Origin: an uncultured Actinobaculum sp.
Lineage (GTDB): Bacteria > Actinomycetota > Actinomycetes > Actinomycetales > Actinomycetaceae
Assembly: GCA_938020505.1 (NCBI GenBank)
Contig: CALIHR010000051.1
Coordinates: 1 to 64,000, forward strand
DNA: 64,000 nucleotides
Direction: 5' to 3'
Positions within the stretch are counted from its first letter, which is position 1. Each line of letters opens with the position of its first letter. Below, one piece after another: positions 57,294 to 64,000 of this stretch. A program made the position numbers and the translations under genes. Under the pieces are notes generated by a model. It was not told the origin of the DNA. It made no database searches and was given only the letters and a program-made list of their open reading frames with translations.

Positions 57294-57728
57294 ATGCCGC
57301 GTTCTTACATCCCTTCTCGCGGCCACGCCCGGCGCCGCGACCGCCACGGGCGCGGGCTGCGCGGCCCCGTCATCCCTTTTTCAGTTCCGGCTTGGCGCAC
57401 GCGCGCCGATGAGTTCGACGACGTCGTCGCCGCGGATTTGGCGCAATACCGACGAATACTCGGCGACGAGATGGCCCACATCGACTACGGGGTGCTCGAC
57501 GTGCCCGAGAGCGATCCTGCGCCGTGGGAGCGCGGAATCCCGCTGGCCAGATACCTGCCCTTTGAGCGCGGGGCGCAGATCACGGGGCGGATTGTCTTCT
57601 ACCGCATGCCCATCCTCCAAGCGGCGAAACGCACACTCGATCCGCGTGTGTTCATCCACGACGTCGTGACCGAGCAGCTGGCGAGCGCCCTGGGCCGGCC
57701 CGCCGAGGAGATCGACTACCTGAGGTGA
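57294..57728 (+). CDS. Metallopeptidase-family protein lacking the HExxH motif
   Basis: A 144-residue protein related to actinobacterial zincin-like family members. It shows RRDRHGRGLRGPVIPFSVPA, then DPAPWERGIPLARYLPFERG, and a C-terminal helix HDVVTEQLASALGRPAEEID, which occupies the place of the catalytic HExxH in active relatives. The catalytic His-Glu pair is absent, as in several actinobacterial homologues, so enzymatic activity is doubtful. It is divergent from DUF3499 and convergent with DUF5719. Confidence 0.72.
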   Translation: MPRSYIPSRGHARRRDRHGRGLRGPVIPFSVPAWRTRADEFDDVVAADLAQYRRILGDEMAHIDYGVLDVPESDPAPWERGIPLARYLPFERGAQITGRIVFYRMPILQAAKRTLDPRVFIHDVVTEQLASALGRPAEEIDYLR

Positions 57729-57734
57729 GCCGCC

Positions 57735-59162
57735 TCATCCCAGGGCGATTCTTCGGCTTTCCTCCGCGAGCCCGGAGGAGGCGAGCGGAACCCAGTCGAT
57801 GCCGACGCCCTCGTTGATCTCCGCGGACGTCGCGACGGCGGCCGAGACCGGCGCATCCGACTCGTAGCGGACCGCCACGGCCCCCTCCGGCAGTTCGAGC
57901 ACTCCCTGAGCGGCCGGGCCTATGCTCGCGCGCACGGGCGCCATCTCGCGCCCCGACTCCGATATCGGCGTGGCGACGACGTTGGCGCGCCGAGCGCCCG
58001 CCACCGCCACTATCCGCGCCTTGGCCGCGCCGTAGACGGCCGACCCGGACGTCGCGGCGGGCCGGGCTGCGGCCCATGCGTCGTCGGTCGGAGCGCCCTC
58101 GGCTTTCCTGGAGGTCGATCGGGCGCCGACCGCCACGGGCGCCGACGCCTCGACGGAGACCGAGGTTTGGCCTGCGGGAAGCCCTTCCAGCGAGAGGTCG
58201 AGAACCGCCCCCGGGGCGACCTTCACGCCCTCCCCGCCGGGGAGGGGCTTCTTTCCGGCGTCGGAGAAGGTCGATATGTTCACGGACACGGTCGAGTTGC
58301 TCGGATTGGCGATTCTCAGGCTGGCCGCGCCGGCGGCGTCGTCGATCCTGATCCCGGGGATCGTCAGGCTGCGCCCCGCCTGGGAAGGCGTGACGAAGCT
58401 GACTCCGGCGGGCGTGTACCCGTCGAGCGCCGTCGCCTGCATGGAGACGGCCACCCCGCCCGACTGGGCGGTGATGTGGAAGGCGACGCGGTCCTGGTCG
58501 GAGAGCGAGCCGTCGAGCAGAACCCGCTTCGTCTCCCCCGCGGGCACGACGACGGTGCTGTTGGCGCCGAGCTCGGCCTTGCCGATTCCGGCGTGCGCGG
58601 CGACGGAGACCGTGACCGGCTTGGCGCCGGGATTGGCGAGGATGAGCTGATTGGAGACCCCGACCTTGGCCGACGAGCCGACGATCCACTGGTCGAGGGA
58701 CGGCCTTTGGCAGGGGTTCATGGCGATGCCGCGCAGATCGCCCGCGGCCGCGCTGTGAAAGGTGCCCGCCGCAAGCTCCGCCGCGCCGGTGGCGACGGAG
58801 TCGGTTGAGACCGTGCCCGTCAGCGGCGATTCGCTGGAAGAGAAGGCCAGCTTTCCGACGGCGGGGACCTTGCGCTCGCCGTCGATGCGCGTGCGCGGGG
58901 CGTCGCGGCCCTCGGTCGAGGCGGCTGCGATCCACGAGCGCACTCTGATCGACTCGTTGACCTCGCCCACGTTGACGCCTTCGGCGACGGTCCGCTGGAG
59001 TTTGCCGCCGCAGGCGAAGCTCAAAGGCGCGGGCGGCGCGGCGACGGCGGAGGCCGAATGCCTCTGCGGGGTTTGGACGGAGCGCGCCTGTGAGACGGCC
59101 AATGCCCCTCCCGCGCACGCGACGGCGAGGGCCGAGACCCCGCCGACGATTCGATGCTTCAT
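57735..59162 (-). CDS. DUF5719 family secreted or membrane-anchored protein
   Basis: A 475-residue protein with an N-terminal hydrophobic segment (residues 5-25) that acts as signal peptide or anchor. Repeated immunoglobulin-like or beta-sandwich segments follow, such as NQLILANPGAKPVTVSVAAH and LRIANPSNSTVSVNIS. The family is common in actinobacteria beside GT2 cell-wall enzymes. The start ATG shares one base with the GT2 stop (TGATG), so translation is coupled. Function unknown. Confidence 0.8.
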   Translation of the reverse strand: MKHRIVGGVSALAVACAGGALAVSQARSVQTPQRHSASAVAAPPAPLSFACGGKLQRTVAEGVNVGEVNESIRVRSWIAAASTEGRDAPRTRIDGERKVPAVGKLAFSSSESPLTGTVSTDSVATGAAELAAGTFHSAAAGDLRGIAMNPCQRPSLDQWIVGSSAKVGVSNQLILANPGAKPVTVSVAAHAGIGKAELGANSTVVVPAGETKRVLLDGSLSDQDRVAFHITAQSGGVAVSMQATALDGYTPAGVSFVTPSQAGRSLTIPGIRIDDAAGAASLRIANPSNSTVSVNISTFSDAGKKPLPGGEGVKVAPGAVLDLSLEGLPAGQTSVSVEASAPVAVGARSTSRKAEGAPTDDAWAAARPAATSGSAVYGAAKARIVAVAGARRANVVATPISESGREMAPVRASIGPAAQGVLELPEGAVAVRYESDAPVSAAVATSAEINEGVGIDWVPLASSGLAEESRRIALG

Positions 59163-62100
59163 CACTCGCCCGCCCTCCTCTTCTTCAGCGGCAGGGCTGT
59201 GACTGCCGCCGCGACCGCCACAATCGCCTGGCACGCGGCCACGAACAAGCCGCGGCCCGTGTCGAAATCGACCTCCAGGCGCCCGCCGCCGCTGGGAAGC
59301 CTCCAAGCTTGGCGCCATCCGTCCTTGACGGGCTTAAGCTCCTTTCCGTCGAGGCTCGCCCGCCACCCCGAATCCGCCCGCTCGGCCAAGGCGATCCGCC
59401 CGCCCCCGTCCGAGGACGGGATGCGCGCGTCGGCCGAGACGCCGCCGGAGGGCAGATCCCTCCATTTTTCTCCCTTGCCCGCGGTGAGCCTCGACGTCGC
59501 GTGACCCTCTTGGCGGACCCGCCAGAAGGAGCCGGCTTCGGCCGTCGTCACGTACTCGAGCCCCTCAACGGAGTTGAGTTCTGAGACGAGGGCCCGATTG
59601 GCCGGGCTGTCGTCCCTTTTGACGAGCACCACCGAGACGGCGTGCTCGGCGACGGTCCGTGTGAAGCCCTCGGAGTCTCCCGCGAGCGAGGCGATCGCCC
59701 GCGTCAGGGAGAGGTCGGCGGCGTCGCCCTTGGACATGAGCGAGGCGACCATCGACGTCTCGTGAAGCTCGGCGCCGTTGCCTCGCCACAGGCGCGCCTG
59801 GATGCCTCCCTCGACGGTCGAGAGAGCCAGCACCCTGTTGCGCTTCGGACCCTTTTGGTCCGAGACGGCGATCGCGGGCGCCGCGCTGGACTTCACCTCG
59901 GAAAGGGCGAGCTTCGCGACGTCGTTGGGCGTCCTTTTGAGCGTGGCGAGGCCCCACGCTCCGACGAAGGCCAGCGTCGCCGCGCAGGCCGCCGCAGTCG
60001 CGGCGGACAGCCCGATCTGGACGAAGGAGAAGGAACGCTCCTTGAGGTCCGTTCGGAGCCCGTCGCCCGCGCTGACGAGGGAGACGAGAAGGCCGAGGAA
60101 GGCCAGCGAAAGGCCGATTCCGGCCCATCCGCGCACGGACAGATAGCCGTTGCCGTCGACGATCGAGCCCGTTCGGACGGCCAGGCACGCCGCGGCCCAC
60201 GCCCAGCCCGTTCCGAGCAGGGCGAGGCCGGCTCGAATGGAACTCGAATTGCGCTTGCGCACGAGGGCGAGCAGCGCGAGGGCGAGAAGAATCCCCGGCG
60301 CCACGAGCGAAACAGCCTCCAGCAGGGTCCCCGGCGCCCCCACGGTCGACGTCGGGGAAAAGCTGAGGAGCCCCGCCTTGGAGGGCGCGGCCGAGACGGG
60401 CTGCCCCGGCGTCGAGGCGAAAAGCCTCCACGGCGCGTCGGAGTTGAGCGCCGCGCGCAGGGTCGGGGCGAGGGCCGCGAGGGCCGGAACGGGAAGCCAC
60501 AGCCAGTGCCAGCGGCCCTTTGACCGAGTGAAGAAGCCGACGACGGCGAGGAGAACCGCCGGAGCGAGGGTTGCGGGCGCCGCTGCGGACATGTAGGCGG
60601 CGAGAATGGCGGCCGAGCCGAGGGCCGGAACGGAGCCTGTGCGCCATGCGGCAACGGCCGCCCTCAGCGCGAGCGGGGCGAGCGCGTGCCACACGACGGC
60701 GGCCGTGTGGCCCGAGGAAACGGCGGCCAGCAGCGGCGGGGCGAACGCCCATCCGAGCGCGCCAAGCGCGCGAACCTGCGGGGAGTTGGTCAGGACCCTG
60801 AATCCGAGGAAGCCGGTGAGGGCCGAAAGCGCGACGCCGCAGACGACGATCGCGCCGGCGAACGAGCCCAGGGTGGAGCCGGTGAGCCCGACGAAGGGCG
60901 CCAGAAGGATCCACAGGGCGTCGACGGGGGCCGCGAGACCGTCGCCGGAGGGAAGCCAGGCGTGGGCGGCCGAATGGGCGAGGTCCCCGAAGGTCCACGA
61001 ATCGCGGAGGAGCCCGCCTCCGGTCAGCTCGGATCCGAGGATGTCGATGGTCGCCAGCAGGCCGGCGGCCGCGGCGGCCGCGGCGGCGAACACCCCCCAT
61101 TTGCGGGTGGAGGCACGCCATGCGCGCCGCTCTTGGAGAACGATGGGGTCCGGGCGGTTGGCCAGGGTTTCGGCCTCGATGCGGGCCCATCGCCGCGCGC
61201 GGCGCCCGACGCGGACGTCCCGCCCGCTGGCCTCAAGCCCGGCTACGACGGACGCGGGGACCTTGCGCACGCGCCTGAGCCTGGCCCTGGCCGCGAGCGC
61301 CTTCGGCAGCATCCCGATCATCGCGCCGACGGCGGACAGCTCCTGCGCCGCCAAACCCGGCTCCTTCGTCAGAAGCCGGGCAAGCGCCCGAATCGGGCCT
61401 CCGAGAACATAGCCGAAAACGGCGAAGGGCAGCCAGAGGGCGCGGGCTGCCACGAGCGAGTTGTACAGCTGGGCGGCCCGCCGCTTTCCGTACGACTGCT
61501 TGCCCTTGGCGAAGCTCACCCTCTCGTGCTGGATCGAGGCGCCGGGGCTGATGGCGACCCTCCACCCGGCGGCCCTGAGCCGTCGCGAGAATTCGAGCCC
61601 GTCGCCGAAGGGGCCGAGGGCGGTGTCGAGCCATCCGACCTCTTCGGCCGCGGCGAGCCGCACGAGCATTCCGGCGGTTCCGATTCCCAGAACGTCGCTT
61701 CGGATGTCGTACTGGCCTTGGTCGCGCTCTCCTACGTCGATCTCGGGGACCCTGCGCCCGCTGCGCGTGGCCCGTATGCCGACCTCGACGAGTTGCTCGG
61801 GATCGTCCCAGTCAACCTGCTTGGGGCCGACCGCCCCCAGTTTCGTCGAGCGCTCCCCCACCGCCGTCAGCTCGGACAGGCAGTCGTAGGTCGGGGCCGA
61901 ATCCTCGTGCAGGATCCACACCCACGGCTCGACAACCGTGACCTCCCGGAGCGCCCGCGCGACGACGGTCGCCAGATTCGGACACTGCCCGACGAAAACC
62001 GTGGCGGTCGACACCGAGCCGCACGTCGACTCGACGGCGGCCCGAACGGTCGGGTCCTCCTGGGCGGCGACGGCCACGACGAGCCGCGTGGGCCGCTGCT

Positions 62101-62206
62101 TTCCGGCGGCTACAGCAGTCAGCACCCGCTCCGCGCGGGTGCTGAAACTGCGCACTGCGAGAATCGCAAGAACGTCCTCGCGCACCGCCCAGGATTCAGG
62201 CGCCAC
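59162..62206 (-). CDS. GT2 glycosyltransferase fused to polytopic membrane domain
   Basis: A 1014-residue protein. Residues 1-270 are a GT2 domain with VWILHEDSAPTYDCLSEL (the HEDS of the donor site), the LGIGTAGMLVRLAAAEEVGW acceptor region and GPFGDGLEFSRRLRAAGWRV. The remainder has about fourteen hydrophobic segments followed by an external C-terminal domain. This architecture is found in actinobacterial cell-envelope polysaccharide or arabinogalactan-related enzymes. The sugar and acceptor are unknown. The gene partly overlaps the 3' end of whiB2 (11 bases). Confidence 0.85.
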   Translation of the reverse strand: MAPESWAVREDVLAILAVRSFSTRAERVLTAVAAGKQRPTRLVVAVAAQEDPTVRAAVESTCGSVSTATVFVGQCPNLATVVARALREVTVVEPWVWILHEDSAPTYDCLSELTAVGERSTKLGAVGPKQVDWDDPEQLVEVGIRATRSGRRVPEIDVGERDQGQYDIRSDVLGIGTAGMLVRLAAAEEVGWLDTALGPFGDGLEFSRRLRAAGWRVAISPGASIQHERVSFAKGKQSYGKRRAAQLYNSLVAARALWLPFAVFGYVLGGPIRALARLLTKEPGLAAQELSAVGAMIGMLPKALAARARLRRVRKVPASVVAGLEASGRDVRVGRRARRWARIEAETLANRPDPIVLQERRAWRASTRKWGVFAAAAAAAAGLLATIDILGSELTGGGLLRDSWTFGDLAHSAAHAWLPSGDGLAAPVDALWILLAPFVGLTGSTLGSFAGAIVVCGVALSALTGFLGFRVLTNSPQVRALGALGWAFAPPLLAAVSSGHTAAVVWHALAPLALRAAVAAWRTGSVPALGSAAILAAYMSAAAPATLAPAVLLAVVGFFTRSKGRWHWLWLPVPALAALAPTLRAALNSDAPWRLFASTPGQPVSAAPSKAGLLSFSPTSTVGAPGTLLEAVSLVAPGILLALALLALVRKRNSSSIRAGLALLGTGWAWAAACLAVRTGSIVDGNGYLSVRGWAGIGLSLAFLGLLVSLVSAGDGLRTDLKERSFSFVQIGLSAATAAACAATLAFVGAWGLATLKRTPNDVAKLALSEVKSSAAPAIAVSDQKGPKRNRVLALSTVEGGIQARLWRGNGAELHETSMVASLMSKGDAADLSLTRAIASLAGDSEGFTRTVAEHAVSVVLVKRDDSPANRALVSELNSVEGLEYVTTAEAGSFWRVRQEGHATSRLTAGKGEKWRDLPSGGVSADARIPSSDGGGRIALAERADSGWRASLDGKELKPVKDGWRQAWRLPSGGGRLEVDFDTGRGLFVAACQAIVAVAAAVTALPLKKRRAGE

Positions 62207-62546
62207 GGGCCCGGCGGCGTTCGCGAGAGATTCTTCTGCGGTCGTTGTCGGACATCCCGCCCCAGATTCCGTGGCGGATGTCGTTGGAGATGGCGTATTC
62301 GAGGCACTCGGCCTGGACCGGGCACGAAGCGCACACGCTCGTCGCCGGAGCCGTCGACCCGCCTTTCTCCGGGAAGAAGATGTCGGGATCGGTCTCGGCG
62401 CACAAGGCGAAGTCTTGCCAGCGGAGCTCTTCCGCAGAGGCCTTGTCGTAACCGAGGTCGAAGATGTCCGTCATAAGGAGCTGAGCCTCTTCGACATGTG
62501 AGTCCGCGCCGGTGTGTGCATTCGGAGCAGAAAGAGATTTAAGCAC
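62196..62546 (-). CDS. whiB2: WhiB-family iron-sulfur transcription regulator, WhiB2/WhmD-like
   Basis: A 116-residue WhiB protein. Cluster ligands Cys49 (FALCAETDPD), Cys72 and Cys75 (VCASCP) and Cys81 (QAECLEYA) are all present, followed by the GIWGG turn and a basic C-terminal tail SDNDRRRISRERRRARG. The start is GTG, six bases after AGGAGG. A longer in-frame reading would cover the promoter and is rejected. WhiB2 is linked to septation and division in mycobacteria (whmD, Rv3260c), and the neighbours here (DUF3499, metallopeptidase-like, mtrAB) support this subfamily. Confidence 0.92.
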   Translation of the reverse strand: MLKSLSAPNAHTGADSHVEEAQLLMTDIFDLGYDKASAEELRWQDFALCAETDPDIFFPEKGGSTAPATSVCASCPVQAECLEYAISNDIRHGIWGGMSDNDRRRISRERRRARGA

Positions 62547-62576
62547 GCTGTCCTCCTCAGGGCTTACTACACGTAA

Positions 62577-62606
62577 ATTACACATGTGTGATCCACCGGC
62601 CGTCAA
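62577..62606 (-). promoter_or_regulatory. Candidate promoter of whiB2
   Basis: TTGACG (62601-62606) and TGTAAT (62577-62582) on the minus strand, 18-base spacer, about 30 bases before the GTG start. Together with the strong ribosome site this excludes the longer open frame. The -10 adjoins the palindrome CACATGTG at about 62581-62588. Confidence 0.7.
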
Positions 62607-62680
62607 GGCCTTCCGATCCACCCCGAGATTGATTTACGGGCATCTGTACCCATTCTCGAGAAGTGTGCAAACATGAGTGC

Positions 62681-63574
62681 ATGGCTTTGTCGATCTCTCT
62701 TTCCCGGGCCGCAATGGACGCTGCACGCGCCGCGGGCCCTTACTTGAACGCTTCCTTCAAACGGCGTCACACCGTGGATTTCAAGGCCGACTTTCACGAC
62801 GTCGTCACCGAGGCGGACACCGAGTCTCAGCGTATCCTCCTAGCCTGTGTTTTCGCTGCGTATCCGGACTCGCTGGCCGTTTCAGAGGAGGCGGAAGGCC
62901 TTCTGGACAAAACAGGGGCAATCCGCCCATTGACGGATGAGGATATTGTGTGGTACATCGATCCGATTGACGGCACGTCAAACTTCGCCGCGGGATTCGA
63001 CCACTGGTGCGTCTCGATCGCCGCTGCGCGCGGCGGCGAGCTTTTGGCGGGCGCCGTCTATCAGCCCACGCGGGATCTCATGTTCCACGCCGACGAGACC
63101 GGCGCCTACCGCAACGGCGAGAGAATATCGGTTTCGACGGCTTCCTTCGCCGAGGGCATCGTCGGAACCGAGTTCCCCTCGCCCAGAATCGACGACGTCG
63201 ACGCCGCCTTCCGCGGCTTCGGCCGCCTCCTGGGCTCGGCGCGCTCGGTCAGGCGCACCGGATCGACGGCGCTCATGCTCACGGAGGCCGCCGCAGGAAG
63301 CTTCCTGGCGACCTTCAACGTCGGAACCAAGCCGTGGGACGTCGCGGCCGGGGCGATCCTCGTCGAACGCGCGGGCGGACGCTTCATCGGATGGGGCGAC
63401 GGGGCGGGCGGCTCAAACGCGCAGCCCGTCTACCGCCGCAACGCTTGGACGGCCCCGAACTTCGTAGCCGCGGGCACGCCCGAGGCGGCCCGCGCCTGCC
63501 TGGCCGCGGCAGGGCATCCCGACCCCGACGCGGCGGTCGCAGCCGCGTGGGGCGAGCCGCCGGAGGACCGATGA
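62681..63574 (+). CDS. Inositol monophosphatase-like enzyme
   Basis: A 297-residue metal-dependent phosphatase. Metal-site motifs VVTEADTESQ, SEEAEG, YIDPIDGTSNFAAGFDHW and PWDVAAGAILVERAGG are all intact. The family hydrolyses inositol, histidinol or other small phosphates. Actinobacterial members include HisN, and this one cannot be assigned. The ATG of MALSISLSRA is used; an upstream GTG at 62663 is also in frame. It overlaps the next gene by four bases. Confidence 0.85.
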   Translation: MALSISLSRAAMDAARAAGPYLNASFKRRHTVDFKADFHDVVTEADTESQRILLACVFAAYPDSLAVSEEAEGLLDKTGAIRPLTDEDIVWYIDPIDGTSNFAAGFDHWCVSIAAARGGELLAGAVYQPTRDLMFHADETGAYRNGERISVSTASFAEGIVGTEFPSPRIDDVDAAFRGFGRLLGSARSVRRTGSTALMLTEAAAGSFLATFNVGTKPWDVAAGAILVERAGGRFIGWGDGAGGSNAQPVYRRNAWTAPNFVAAGTPEAARACLAAAGHPDPDAAVAAAWGEPPEDR

Positions 63575-64000
63575 CGGACGCCCTGCGCCTGTACCGGGCC
63601 TTGGAACGGCGGGGGGCCTCGCCGGCGTTGACGTGGTACTCGGCCGAAGGCCGCGTCGAGCTGTCGGGGCGCGTGGCAGCGAACCACCTCGCGAAGATCG
63701 CAGGCTACCTGCTCGAGGACGTGTGGATCGAGCCCGGCACTGTGGCGCTCCTCGACTGCCGGGCGGGATTCAAGCAGGTCTTGTGGGGCTTGGGCGCATT
63801 GCTAGCGGGGGCTCACGTGGCGGTCGGTCAGGCGCCGAGCGGAGGCCTCGCGGCGGTCGTCACCGACGCGCCAGCGCGTTGGGCCGGCTCGACCGCCAAC
63901 GGCGTCGAGGTGCTCGCCGTCGATCCGGCGCCCCTGGCCATGCAGTGGACCGGGGAGAGCCTGCCGCCCGGAGTCCGCGACGCCGCCGCCGAGGCCGTGG
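63571..64000 (+). CDS. TIGR03089-like protein (partial, 3' end outside window)
   Basis: The first 143 codons are visible, from an ATG overlapping the phosphatase stop (ATGA). The sequence MTDALRLYRALERRGASPAL and LLEDVWIEPGTVALLDCRAG, then GLGALLAGAHVAVG, matches the N-terminus of the actinobacterial TIGR03089 family, which resembles the start of AMP-binding enzymes. The product runs off the right edge. Function is unknown. Confidence 0.75.
   Translation, partial: MTDALRLYRALERRGASPALTWYSAEGRVELSGRVAANHLAKIAGYLLEDVWIEPGTVALLDCRAGFKQVLWGLGALLAGAHVAVGQAPSGGLAAVVTDAPARWAGSTANGVEVLAVDPAPLAMQWTGESLPPGVRDAAAEAV

Noticed and set aside
62547..62621. Longer WhiB reading starting at GTG 62621
   Set aside because: It would cover the promoter; the AGGAGG site and downstream GTG fit better.

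Overview
The window is a high-GC actinobacterial chromosome segment. The evidence is the marker set (MtrA-MtrB-LpqB, a WhiB protein, DUF3499, DUF5719, a TIGR03089-like protein), the tRNA-Trp/secE/nusG order, and frequent GTG and TTG starts. I infer an Actinomycetales organism, possibly near Actinomycetaceae, but nothing here fixes the genus. I see no phage, insertion sequence, CRISPR array or rRNA gene.

Layout. Bases 1-36,200 carry the translation and transcription super-cluster, nearly all on the minus strand. Read in the direction of transcription it runs tRNA-Trp, secE, nusG, rplK, rplA; then an accessory block; then rplJ-rplL, rpoB-rpoC, rpsL-rpsG-fusA-tuf; then a repeat-rich stretch and a cupin/methyltransferase/ABC-transporter operon; and finally rpsJ-rplC-rplD-rplW-rplB-rpsS-rplV-rpsC, which runs off the left edge. 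The accessory block (about 24.3-33.3 kb) separates the L11/L1 genes from L10/L12. It holds uridine kinase, a GT-C-like membrane protein, several unrecognised small or helical proteins (one frameshifted), a YbaK-like deacylase, and two tandem membrane-anchored RCC1-type propellers with paired cysteines.

Bases 36.5-48.2 kb hold an aspartate aminotransferase, an APH-family phosphotransferase, and a NarL-type regulator with two sensor kinases that share an apparently identical 646-bp kinase module. They also hold adenosine deaminase, MurB, two related surface proteins with acidic tails, and an rpmG/tRNA-Met/Thr/Tyr cluster. Bases 48.3-64 kb hold YajQ, ferredoxin-NADP reductase, hibernation factor HPF, ComF, LpqB-MtrB-MtrA, small conserved actinobacterial proteins, a GT2/membrane fusion, WhiB2, an inositol-monophosphatase-like enzyme and the start of a TIGR03089-like protein. 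The order from hpf to whiB2 matches the Mycobacterium tuberculosis mtrAB-whiB2 neighbourhood, with gaps.

The most unusual signals are non-genic or mosaic. Two intergenic arrays carry a recurring motif, ATGAAAAGTnCCT, arranged as inverted repeats around promoter-like cores. The shared kinase block has G/T-ending codon usage unlike its surroundings. The accessory block contains a cassette of unknown function. RpsL naturally carries Arg at position 88. Several intergenic regions hold degenerate GACGA-rich tandem repeats.
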